64,000 bases of DNA from Flavobacterium sp. WV_118_3. Lineage in GTDB: Bacteria > Bacteroidota > Bacteroidia > Flavobacteriales > Flavobacteriaceae. Each line of letters begins with the position of its first letter. Within the stretch, counting starts at the first letter, position 1. The stretch spans positions 3,500,001-3,564,000 of the forward strand of contig NZ_CP156060.1 in NCBI RefSeq assembly GCF_039778605.1, given 5' to 3'. The translations under genes were made by a program, and so were the position numbers. Under the pieces are notes generated by a model. The model did no database searches, was not told where the DNA came from, and saw nothing but the letters and a program-made list of their open reading frames with translations. Below are positions 1 through 10,200 of this stretch, piece by piece.

Positions 1-3000
1 GGCTTCACAAGGTTCTCCTGAAGAAAAAAAGCAAAAAATAGCTGAGGTTGCAACACAGATATTTGGTAAAGAATTTCCGTCGGAGTATATTGTTAATGAA
101 TATCTTGAGCCTTGTACTATCGCTAAAGAGGTAAACCCTTTCCAATTAACTAATGCAATACGGAATGGTATTGATCCTGAGGGAACAGAAGAAGATTTTA
201 TTAAGAATGATTTGGCTAATTGGTTGGAGACGAATATCGCGTTAAAGACTAATCACAATGTATTAGAAAGGGGAAAGCCGCTAAGTATCGACCAAATTGC
301 AGAAAAAATACATAATGAAACGTCTTTGTCGAAAGATGAGATACGAGGCATTCTTTATGATCTTTTAAAATGGGCAGAACGCATTAATGAGAGTAATAGA
401 TTAAAAGGAACTCGTAAATCCTTCCTTCCTTTTCGCTTTCATCAATTCATTTCTCAGACAGGATCGATTTCAGTAACACTCGAACCAAGAAATACACGAT
501 ATATAACCTCATCTGATGAGCCTTTCATTAAAATTGAAGGAAAGGAAAGAAAACTTTACCCGTTACTTTTTTCCAGATATTCCGGTTACGAATTTCTTTG
601 CGTTGAATTAGATATTCATAACAATGAACTTGTACCGGTTATACCAAATAAAGAATTTGTAAATAAAAAGAAAGCTGAAGTTAATCAGAAAAGTCCAGAT
701 ATAGAGGATTTTAAGTTTGGATATATCGTATTAGATGAGGGAGAAGATTTTTGGAATACAGATTTTCGTGATTTAGTGCCTGCAGAATGGTTTAACAAGC
801 GAGGAAGTGAACTTCTTCCTTATTATCAAATGCTGATGCCACATGAAATATATTTTAATAGTGACGGACAGTTTTCTTTCGAACCTAAGTTCCCTATAAA
901 AGGTTATTTCATTCCTGCGAAATTGAGAATTGACCCAACGGCACAAATTATTTATGAAGATAGTAAAACCAGTGATTTTACAAAGCTTTCCAGATTAGGT
1001 TCAGAAGGTAGAAGTACTGCAACTTCCGTAATTTCTTATGCTGTGATTAACAGCCTTGCAGAGCAAGGAGAAAAATTGCAGGATCAAAAACTATTAAGTT
1101 TTACAGATAATAGACAAGATGCTTCTTTGCAATCGGGGCACTTTAATGACTTCTATACAACAGTTCGTTTGAGATCAGCACTCTATAAAGCTTTAAAAGA
1201 AAATAAAAAACCTCTTGAAATACACGAAATAGCAGAGTCCCTATTCCGTAGTCTGGGATTAAAAGAAAAAGATTATGCGTTATATCCATCACGAGATGAG
1301 GATTTTCCTGATGAAAGAAATATTGAAGCACTTAAGGATTATCTGAAGTATAGAATATTTCAAGATTTGAAAAGAGGTTGGCGATATACATTGCCTAACT
1401 TGGAACAAGTAGCGCTTTTAGATATTGATTATAAAAATCTGAACAGACTTTCGGAATTAGACGATCGGTTTAAAAATCTTGGCTTTTTAAAAAATGCTGC
1501 TAAAGAGATCAGGAAAGAATTTTTAAGCAATGTTTTGGATTATTTTAGAACCAACTTTGCCCTTGATCATAAATTTTTTAAAGATATAGCCAATATTGAA
1601 GAGTTGATGAGAGACCGACTACATCCTGAATCTTTATGGTCTCTTGATTATAATGAAAAGTTGGATAAACCTGCTGAAATGGTTATAACCATTCCTTCTC
1701 CAAGGCCAAAAGGAAAATATGTAGTGTCAATGGGACTTAGATCTAATTTAGGTAAGTACATCAATCGTTGTGTGGTTGAAGCTGGTGATCAAAAAATGAA
1801 TAGAGATGCTTACAACGAGTTTATTCAAGAACTACTTACTCAACTTGAAAAGGCAAATCTTATCACAATCGAACAAGATAAGAAAAATACTGATTTACAG
1901 TATTATAAATTAAGATCGGATCAGTTATTATGGATAAAAGGAGATGGGAAAAGATTAAAGTTAGATCATACACGTTTCAATTTTCAAGCAGAACTACCTG
2001 AATTAATTCCTAATCTTTATTTCCAAAATTTGTATAAGACAGATTTTAATAAATTTAAAAAAGAACTAATAGCAAAAGAGCATACAGGACAAATTAGTGC
2101 AACACAAAGAATCGAAAGAGAGGATCAATTCCGAAAAGGAGATATTTCCACTCTGTATTGTTCGCCTACAATGGAATTAGGTATCGACATAGCTAATCTT
2201 AACATTGTACATATGCGGAATGTTCCTCCCAATGCGGCGAATTATGCTCAGAGAAGTGGACGTGCAGGAAGAGGAGGACAGACAGCTTTAGTTTTTACCT
2301 ACTGTTCTACTATGTCTCCTCATGATGTCAATTATTTTAAAAATTCCACGGAAATGGTTGCAGGTGTTGTACAGCCACCTAGAATTGATCTGATAAATGA
2401 AGAGCTTATAACAACTCATCTGAATGCCTTTCTATTGATGAGATTGGAGATTAGTGAACTAAAAACCTCGGTAGCAGATGTATTAGATTTATCTGATGAA
2501 AAAAACGTCTTCATAAAAAATGATATATTGGGGAGAATACAGCATCTGGTCTCTATCTCAAAAAATGATTTGTTTATTGAATTTGAAAAGATAGCTTATT
2601 CCTTATTACCTGAGCTTAATAAAACCAATTGGTTTACTCAATCATGGATCTTAGACAAGATTCAGAAATTTCCAATCCATTTTGCTTTATCATTTAAGCG
2701 TTGGATCCGGATGTTTCAAAATGCTTGTATGCTTAGAAATAAAGCTCAAGCAATTTTGGATAATCATACTTACAAAGCGGATAGTGTGGAAAGAAAAGAA
2801 GCTGCTAAACAAGAACGATTTGCTAGAAAGCAAATAGCTTTGTTGAAAAATGAAGAGCAACAGAGTTCTAGTAATTCTGAGTTTTATGTATTCCGTTATC
2901 TGGCAGCAGAAGGATTTTTACCAGGCTATAATTTTACACGTCTTCCGGTTCGGGCTGTATTAGGTAAAAGTTATCGCGATGATGTAGAAGTTCTTTCACG

Positions 3001-4372
3001 ACCTCGTGCTTTGGCTTTATCTGAATTTGGACCGGCAAATACTGTTTATCATTCAGGAAGTAAATTCAGAATCAACCGAATGATGGTTTCAGATCTTGAA
3101 AATGTTACAGAAGAGATACTTATATCCAATAAAACAGGCTATGCCTTTCTAAATGATGAAATTAAAATAGCTAATATTGATCCTATTACTAAAAGTCCAC
3201 TTTTAAATAGTGGCACGACTAATTATTCTAAAGTTTTAGAATTTTCGGAGTGTGAAGGTATTCCTTTACAAAAAATCTCCTGTATTGAAGAGGAAAGAAG
3301 TCGATCTGGTTATGACATTTTTTCGTATTTTAATTTTCCTCATGGAATTGAGAATACAGAGTCTGTTGTTTTAAAAAAAGGTGGTGAAAAATTACTTCAA
3401 TTATATTTTAGCAAAGCTGCTAATCTGATAAAAGTTAATAAAAAAGCAAAAAGATCACCAAATGACGGTTTCAAGATTGACCAAAGGAATGGTGTTTGGG
3501 TGCAGCAACGAAACTTAGCGAATAATGTAGAATTACAGCAAAATACAAGAGATGTTACGCTTTACACCAAAGATACCGCAGATGTTTTGTATATTCAGCC
3601 ATTAGGCAATATCGGAACCACACCTGATCAGGTTATTTCATTAAGCTATGCTTTAAAAAGGGGGATAGAAAAATTATTACTTGTAGAAGAAAGTGAAATG
3701 GCGGTAAGTGTAATTGGAGATAAAGAAAAGCCTAATATTCTTATTTATGAAGCATCAGAAGGTTCTCTTGGTATACTCTCACAATTAATTTCTGATCCTG
3801 TCAAAATGAGAGAATGGTTTAAAACTTCCTATGAGGTCATACATTATGATCCGGAAACTAGAACAGAAACGGAATTGGGAAAATCATTGCCAAAAGCCAC
3901 CTATCAGGACTTATTAAGCTATTATAATCAAATACATCATAAACAATTAGATAGGGGTAAGATTTATGGTGTTCTTGAAAGTCTGATGGACTGTGAGATC
4001 GATCCTGTACAAGGTAAAAATGATAGGGAAGAACAATATCGTTATTTACTAGATGCGTATGATAAAAAAAGTAGTACAGAGCTGATGCTGATAAAACACC
4101 TATATGAAAACGGATATGCACTTCCTGATAAAGCTCAATTTAATATGGAGGGCTATTATATTAATGTAGACTTTGTTTATAAAAACAATTCTGGCTTTAC
4201 ATTAATCTTCTGCGATGGTTCGGTACATGACTTAGAGGAAGTTAAAAAACGCGATCAAATGATTGATCAAATATTAAAAGAAGGAGCTTATGATGTTATA
4301 CGCTGGCATTATATGGAGCCTTTGGAGGAATTAATGGCAAGACGAAAAGACATTTTTAGAAAAATACGATAA
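1..4372 (+). CDS. DEAD/DEAH-type helicase with DUF1998 (DrmA/DrmB-like), 5' end outside window
   Basis: The reading frame is open from base 2, so the gene enters from the left and at least 1,456 residues are visible. The N-terminal ATPase half (Walker A, DEAD box) would lie upstream. Visible motifs are SFTDNRQDA (nt 1097-1123), TMELGIDIA (2168-2194) and QRSGRAGRGG (2249-2278), the motif V/VI region of a superfamily 2 helicase of the MrfA/YprA/DruE/DrmA kind. A DUF1998-like region follows (about 2,930-3,800). The last 70 residues contain VDF then CDGSVHD and RD, which resembles a Vsr/DUF559-like nuclease fold. It is first in an operon with the SNF2 helicase and methylase (44 bp gap). The layout looks like DrmA and DrmB fused. 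A TTG at 212 could be mistaken for a start, but the frame extends upstream. Helicase assignment is firm; DISARM membership is inferred. Confidence 0.85.
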   Translation, partial: ASQGSPEEKKQKIAEVATQIFGKEFPSEYIVNEYLEPCTIAKEVNPFQLTNAIRNGIDPEGTEEDFIKNDLANWLETNIALKTNHNVLERGKPLSIDQIAEKIHNETSLSKDEIRGILYDLLKWAERINESNRLKGTRKSFLPFRFHQFISQTGSISVTLEPRNTRYITSSDEPFIKIEGKERKLYPLLFSRYSGYEFLCVELDIHNNELVPVIPNKEFVNKKKAEVNQKSPDIEDFKFGYIVLDEGEDFWNTDFRDLVPAEWFNKRGSELLPYYQMLMPHEIYFNSDGQFSFEPKFPIKGYFIPAKLRIDPTAQIIYEDSKTSDFTKLSRLGSEGRSTATSVISYAVINSLAEQGEKLQDQKLLSFTDNRQDASLQSGHFNDFYTTVRLRSALYKALKENKKPLEIHEIAESLFRSLGLKEKDYALYPSRDEDFPDERNIEALKDYLKYRIFQDLKRGWRYTLPNLEQVALLDIDYKNLNRLSELDDRFKNLGFLKNAAKEIRKEFLSNVLDYFRTNFALDHKFFKDIANIEELMRDRLHPESLWSLDYNEKLDKPAEMVITIPSPRPKGKYVVSMGLRSNLGKYINRCVVEAGDQKMNRDAYNEFIQELLTQLEKANLITIEQDKKNTDLQYYKLRSDQLLWIKGDGKRLKLDHTRFNFQAELPELIPNLYFQNLYKTDFNKFKKELIAKEHTGQISATQRIEREDQFRKGDISTLYCSPTMELGIDIANLNIVHMRNVPPNAANYAQRSGRAGRGGQTALVFTYCSTMSPHDVNYFKNSTEMVAGVVQPPRIDLINEELITTHLNAFLLMRLEISELKTSVADVLDLSDEKNVFIKNDILGRIQHLVSISKNDLFIEFEKIAYSLLPELNKTNWFTQSWILDKIQKFPIHFALSFKRWIRMFQNACMLRNKAQAILDNHTYKADSVERKEAAKQERFARKQIALLKNEEQQSSSNSEFYVFRYLAAEGFLPGYNFTRLPVRAVLGKSYRDDVEVLSRPRALALSEFGPANTVYHSGSKFRINRMMVSDLENVTEEILISNKTGYAFLNDEIKIANIDPITKSPLLNSGTTNYSKVLEFSECEGIPLQKISCIEEERSRSGYDIFSYFNFPHGIENTESVVLKKGGEKLLQLYFSKAANLIKVNKKAKRSPNDGFKIDQRNGVWVQQRNLANNVELQQNTRDVTLYTKDTADVLYIQPLGNIGTTPDQVISLSYALKRGIEKLLLVEESEMAVSVIGDKEKPNILIYEASEGSLGILSQLISDPVKMREWFKTSYEVIHYDPETRTETELGKSLPKATYQDLLSYYNQIHHKQLDRGKIYGVLESLMDCEIDPVQGKNDREEQYRYLLDAYDKKSSTELMLIKHLYENGYALPDKAQFNMEGYYINVDFVYKNNSGFTLIFCDGSVHDLEEVKKRDQMIDQILKEGAYDVIRWHYMEPLEELMARRKDIFRKIR

Positions 4373-4416
4373 CCTGTCAGTAAATTCATGGGTTAATAAA
4401 AAAGTAAGTATAAATA

Positions 4417-7254
4417 ATGAACAATAAATATACTCCGGGAAACTTAATACGATATAGAAATCGAGATTGGATGGTACTCCCATCTAATGAAGATCAAGTT
4501 ATTTTGGTAAAACCACTGGGTGGTTCCGATGAGGAAACTACCGGTGTTTTTATGCCTTTAGCCAAAGATATCGAAGCCATAGAGAAAGCGACCTTTAAAG
4601 AACCAACACCAACTCAAATCGGAAACTTTGAAACAGCGAAACTTTTGTATAATGCCTCCCGTCTTTCTTTAAGAAATGCCGCGGGTCCATTTAGAAGTAT
4701 GGGAAAACTTTCCTTCAGACCCAGATCATATCAGGTTGTTCCATTAGTAATGGCACTGAAGCAGGATGTTGCCAGACTCTTGGTTGCTGACGATGTTGGT
4801 ATTGGAAAAACGATAGAGGCTTTACTCATTATCAAGGAGCTGATTGAAAGAGGCGAGATCAAAAGATTTGCAGTGATTTGTCCACCTCATTTGTGCGAAC
4901 AATGGCAGCAGGAATTAAAAGACAAATTAGATATTGATGCGGAAATTATTCGCTCCAGTACAGCATCCCGTTTAGATCGTATAGTGTCTGATGATCACTC
5001 TGTATTTTATCATATTCCTTATCAGGTAATTTCAGTTGATTATATAAAAACAGATAAACGTAGAGGTATTTTCCTAAATGATTGTCCTGAATTAGTTGTT
5101 GTAGACGAAGCGCATACTTGTACCTTGCCAAAAGGAGCATCTTCAAAAAATCAACAACAGCGATATAACCTAGTTCACGATATTGCTTTAAATAAAAATA
5201 GACACTTGATATTACTTACCGCAACACCGCACAGTGGTAAGGATGAAGAGTTTCTTTCCCTTTTAGGCTTATTAAACCCAGTTTTCGAGCGATTAAATTT
5301 TGAGAGACTTGAACAGGCTGACAGACGAAAAATTGCACAGTATTTTATCCAGCGTAAGCGTGAAAATATCCGTAGATGGTTAAATGAAGATACGTTGTTT
5401 CCTGAAAGGGATTCTAAGGAAGTAGGTTTCACATTGTCAGAAGAAACTAAAGTCTTTTATAATGAACTAGTGACATTTGCACGAGGAATTTCAGATGTTG
5501 AGACAGACAATGAAAATACAAGACTTTTGCGTTCCTGGGCCGCAATTGCTTTGATTAAAGGAACCATGTCAAGTCCTGCTATGGCAAAAGAAATGTTGGA
5601 AAAACGCCAGGCAAAATTGACTGTAGAAGAAAAACTGACCGAAATTGGTACAGACGCTGTAGGAGATACATTGTTTGAAGAAAATGATTTTGGTGTGGAT
5701 TTTTCGAGATCTGATCTGTTAAATGCTGTTGATTATAAAACAGCAGAATTGGAGGGACTTACCAAATTATTAAAACGAGCGGAGTTTCTAAATGAAAATG
5801 AAGAAACAGATCTTAAGATAAAACATACCATTGATTTGATTCGAAAATGGATAAAAGAAGGCTTTCAGCCGATCATTTTCTGTCACTACATTGCTACAGC
5901 AAAATATGTGGAAGAGAAGCTAAAAGAAGCTCTTCCTAAAAACGTATTAGTACAGGCTATTACTTCTGAACTGGCGGATGAGCAGCGTAAAGAAGAAATT
6001 GAAAGAATGGGAGAACAGGAAAAAAGAGTTCTTGTGGCTACAGACTGTTTAAGTGAAGGAATCAATTTACAGGATCACTTTAATGCAGTTTTGCATTATG
6101 ACCTTCCTTGGAATCCGAACAGAATAGAACAACGAGAAGGTAGGGTTGATCGTTTCGGGCAAGCTTCAAAGGATATTAAAACATATATGCTTTATGGAGA
6201 AAATAATCCGATGGATAAGTTTATTCTGGAGGTACTGATTCGTAAAGTACGTGAAATTCAAAAAAGTATCGGAGTTACGATTCCTATAGGTGAAAATAAT
6301 AAATCGCTGATGGCAGAACTTACACAAAAGATTTTGAAAACTGTATCAGAAACAGAACAATTGACTCTTTTTGCCGAAGACAAAATAAAAATTGATAATG
6401 AATTGGAAATGGCTCGTAAAAAAGGAGAAAACTTGCGCTCTATTTTTGCTCAGGAATCTGTAGATGCCGAAACAATTAAAAAAGATCTACAAGAAGTAGA
6501 TGAAGCAATTGGTGATCCGAAAGTTGTGGAAAGTTTTACTGTATTTGCTTTACAATCTTTAGGAGCCTCAGTTACACCTGATTTTGAAGGGTATAAAATC
6601 CAGACAACGAATCTTCCTAAACATTTACAAGTTGCGTTGCTTTCAAAAACAGAACAACTAAAAGGAAAAACAGAAACTAAAATTGCTTTCATTTCACCTA
6701 CACCTAAAGGGTACCAATATATTGGAAGAAATCATCGCTTTGTGGAGCAGCTTTGTCATTACATAGTGAGTAATGCGTTTGAAGAAAAAGGTAATTCCTA
6801 TGGTTTAGCAAGAACTAGTGTGATGCAAACAAAAAGTGTTCAAAATAAGACAACTTTGGTAATGTTTAGAGTTAGAAATGTAGTTAAAGAAGTACGTTCT
6901 CGAAATGAATCTGTAGCAGAAGAAATGTATTTATGGGGGTACACAGAAAATACAAATGGTTTACAACCTATTGATTTTGAACAGGCACAGAAACTCATGA
7001 ATGAAGCTATTCCTTTGAGCAATATGCCACTTGAACAGCAGCAGCAACTTTTGAGAATAGAACTAAATTCGTTTGGAAATAAAAAAGATGCTTTTATAGA
7101 AATTGCGACAGAGCGTGCCGATAGATTAGTTGAGGCTCACGGACGATTTAAAACGTTAATTGGGGGGCGTAGTTATGAGAAATCAACGCCAGTGCTTCCG
7201 CCAGATGTAATGGGGGTTTATATCTTATTGCCAAAACCTAAAGACCTTTTTTAG
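4417..7254 (+). CDS. drmD: SNF2-family helicase, DrmD-like
   Basis: This 945-residue protein is an ATP-dependent DNA translocase of the SNF2 family. Visible motifs are Walker A GIGKT (residues 128-132), the DEAH box (230-233), TATPHSG (motif III) and the C-terminal QREGRVDRFGQ (about 571-581). The N-terminus (an opening PGNLIRYRNRDWMVLPS stretch, then LVKPLGGSDEE) matches what I recall of DISARM DrmD proteins, which are about this size. It lies 44 bp after the DUF1998 helicase and 3 bp before the methylase, so the three are almost certainly co-transcribed. In class 1 DISARM the DrmD helicase is encoded next to an N6-adenine methylase, as here. The SNF2 assignment is firm; the drmD symbol rests on remembered family features. 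Confidence 0.8.
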   Translation: MNNKYTPGNLIRYRNRDWMVLPSNEDQVILVKPLGGSDEETTGVFMPLAKDIEAIEKATFKEPTPTQIGNFETAKLLYNASRLSLRNAAGPFRSMGKLSFRPRSYQVVPLVMALKQDVARLLVADDVGIGKTIEALLIIKELIERGEIKRFAVICPPHLCEQWQQELKDKLDIDAEIIRSSTASRLDRIVSDDHSVFYHIPYQVISVDYIKTDKRRGIFLNDCPELVVVDEAHTCTLPKGASSKNQQQRYNLVHDIALNKNRHLILLTATPHSGKDEEFLSLLGLLNPVFERLNFERLEQADRRKIAQYFIQRKRENIRRWLNEDTLFPERDSKEVGFTLSEETKVFYNELVTFARGISDVETDNENTRLLRSWAAIALIKGTMSSPAMAKEMLEKRQAKLTVEEKLTEIGTDAVGDTLFEENDFGVDFSRSDLLNAVDYKTAELEGLTKLLKRAEFLNENEETDLKIKHTIDLIRKWIKEGFQPIIFCHYIATAKYVEEKLKEALPKNVLVQAITSELADEQRKEEIERMGEQEKRVLVATDCLSEGINLQDHFNAVLHYDLPWNPNRIEQREGRVDRFGQASKDIKTYMLYGENNPMDKFILEVLIRKVREIQKSIGVTIPIGENNKSLMAELTQKILKTVSETEQLTLFAEDKIKIDNELEMARKKGENLRSIFAQESVDAETIKKDLQEVDEAIGDPKVVESFTVFALQSLGASVTPDFEGYKIQTTNLPKHLQVALLSKTEQLKGKTETKIAFISPTPKGYQYIGRNHRFVEQLCHYIVSNAFEEKGNSYGLARTSVMQTKSVQNKTTLVMFRVRNVVKEVRSRNESVAEEMYLWGYTENTNGLQPIDFEQAQKLMNEAIPLSNMPLEQQQQLLRIELNSFGNKKDAFIEIATERADRLVEAHGRFKTLIGGRSYEKSTPVLPPDVMGVYILLPKPKDLF

Positions 7255-7257
7255 ACC

Positions 7258-10200
7258 ATGAAATTAACAACTATAAATATACAGGGGAATATTTTTACCA
7301 GCGAAATTCTTGAAAAAATTCGTCAGGATGATATTAGTTTTCAAAAACCGCAAGACTTTGGATTAAAACCTAGTGAACAAGTTCGAGATGAGATAAGTAA
7401 CGCCTGGAGCCTGCTCAATACACATTGGCAAATCTTTAAACAGAAACGAAGCTCTTTTTCAGAAATTGATAAAGGAATTTCGGAAACTCGCAAATATTGG
7501 ATTGTTCCGCTTCTCAATATTTTAGGCTATCAGGTTGCTCTTTCCAATGCTGAAATTGTTAATGGAAAATCTTATGCTATTTCCCACAGAGTTTCCAATA
7601 AAGATAATTTTCCTATACACATTGTGGGTAGCGAGCAGTCAATGGATAAAAAGGCAGAGAGCGGACCAAGACTGTCTCCTCATTCATTGGTGCAGGAATA
7701 TATTAATTCTACAGAATATATTTATGGCTTTGTAACCAATGGAAATCATTTCCGTGTATTGCGTGATGCGACACGACTTTCAAGACTAAGCTATCTGGAG
7801 TTCAATCTTGAGCAAATGATGGAAGAGGGACACTATGCCGAATTTGCCATTTTCTACCGTTTATTACACGCTTCCCGCATCAACGATAAAAAGGAAGAAG
7901 GGAAAGATGCTGTTCTTGAATATTATCATAACGAAGCTTTAGCTTCAGGATCACGTATTCGTGAGCGATTAAGTTTGGCTGTTGAGCATTCAATCCTAGC
8001 GTTAGCTAATGGACTACTTTCACAACAGGAAAATACTGAATTAAGAAGTGCTTTTGAAGAAGGAACGCTTTCCGTAAAAGATTACTACTTACATATCCTA
8101 AGATCTGTATATCGGATATTGTTTCTGTTGGTAATCGAAGAGCGTAATCTGATATACAAAGAAAATTTAACAGAAGAAGAAAAGAAGCTTAAAGATATTT
8201 ACTACCAGTATTACAGCATTCAACGTCTTACTTTTCTAGTGAACAAATCGGTTTATATTGATCCTAATAAAACTGATCTTTGGCAATCATTAATGACAAC
8301 ATTCAGGCTCTTTGAAGATAGACATTATGGCAAAGAATTGGGAATTGAAGCACTAAGCTCTGGGATTTTTAATCGGAACGCTATTGTAAGTATAGAATCT
8401 ACTAGATTGAGTAATGTAGATATATTGAATGTGTTTAAATCTTTAGTTACATTTGAAAATGAAAACAAACAGACCATTCGGGTGAACTATGCAGATTTAG
8501 ATGTAGAAGAATTTGGTTCGGTGTATGAAGGATTATTAGAGTTTGAGCCAGTAGTAGAAAACGTCGAATTTAGATTTAAACGGGGTGATGACCGATCTTC
8601 ATCTGGTTCGCACTATACTCCTGAAGAGTTGGTAAAGCCATTGATTATCCATTCTTTAGATTATGTGATTGCTGACAAATTAAAAGAAGCCGATCCCGAA
8701 AAGGCATTGTTGAGTATTACAGTATGTGATGTGGCTTGTGGAAGTGGTCATATCTTACTTTCCGCTGCCCGAAGAATTGGATTTGAACTCGCAAGAATAA
8801 GAAGTAATGAAGATCAGCCTACACCATCTGTTTTGCGTATGGCAATTCGTGATGTAATTAAAAACTGCATATACGGAGTCGACTTAAATCCCTTAGCTGT
8901 AGAGCTATGTAAAGTAGCTTTATGGCTAGAAGCTCATGATCCAGGTGAACCTTTAAATTTTCTAGACCATCATATTAAAAATGGTAATGCCATTGTAGGA
9001 TTGGCACATTATGAAGAACTGAAAAATGGTATTGCTAGTGAAGCTTTTAAGTTCTTGTCTGGCGATGAAAAAACAATAGCTTCTGCTTTTAAGAAACGTA
9101 ACGATGAAGAGCATAAATTGCAAATGAGTGAGCTTTTTGATCTGGAGGCAGTTGATAGTGATTTTGTAGATGTACAAAAGTCAGTAGATCAGTTTAGCCA
9201 AATGCCAGAGAAAACTTCTGAGCAAATTGAAAAGAAAGCTAAAGTTTATCACGATTTAACCAATGGCAAAAAATGGTTCAGACTCAAACAACTGGCAGAC
9301 TTACAAGTAGCACAGTTCTTCATTCCTAAAACAACAGAAAACATAGACAAGCTAACTACAAATAGCAAATATAAGACTTATTTGAATTCTGGCACTCAGA
9401 TCTTAGATCGTGGTGCAAGTATGACAATTGCAGAAAATAAAAAATTCTTCCATTGGTTTCTGGAATTTCCGGAGGTTTTTCAACAAGGAGGTTTTGATTG
9501 CATATTAGGTAATCCCCCATTTTTAGGAGGACAAAAGTTAAGTGGAAATTACGGGACTAATTTTCTTGAATATATAAAGTATACATATAGACCGATTGGA
9601 GCAGTAGATTTAGTAACCTATTTTTTCAGAAGAATTTTTGATGTAATTAAAATAAATGGATTTCAGGCTTTAATTTCTACAAATACTATTGCTCAAGGTT
9701 CTGCGCGTGAAGGAGGCTTAGATGTTATATGTTCAAATGAGGGAGTTATTAATCATGCTATTCGTTCGATGAAATGGCCGGGACAAGCTGCTGTTGAGGT
9801 TTCTTTAATTACTATCCATAAAGGCGAATGGAAAAATAAGTTTATTTTAGACAATAAATCGGTAGATAGAATTACATCTTATTTGGATGATTCCGAAGTG
9901 ATAGGAAAACCTATGCCTTTGTTGTCGAATAAAGGAAAGAGTTTTCAAGGGAGTATTGTGTTGGGGAAAGGTTTTATATTAACTCCAGAAGAAGCTTTAT
10001 CTTTGATTGATAAGGATCCTCGAAATAAAGAAGTTTTGTTTCCTTACTTGAATGGAGATGACCTTAATAACAGCCCCACTCAAGAACCTTCACGTTGGGT
10101 AATTAACTTTTTCGATTGGTCAGAAGAAAAAGCTCGAAGCTATCCAGACTGTTATGAGATTATTGAAAATCTCGTTAAACACGAAAGGATGAAATTAGAT

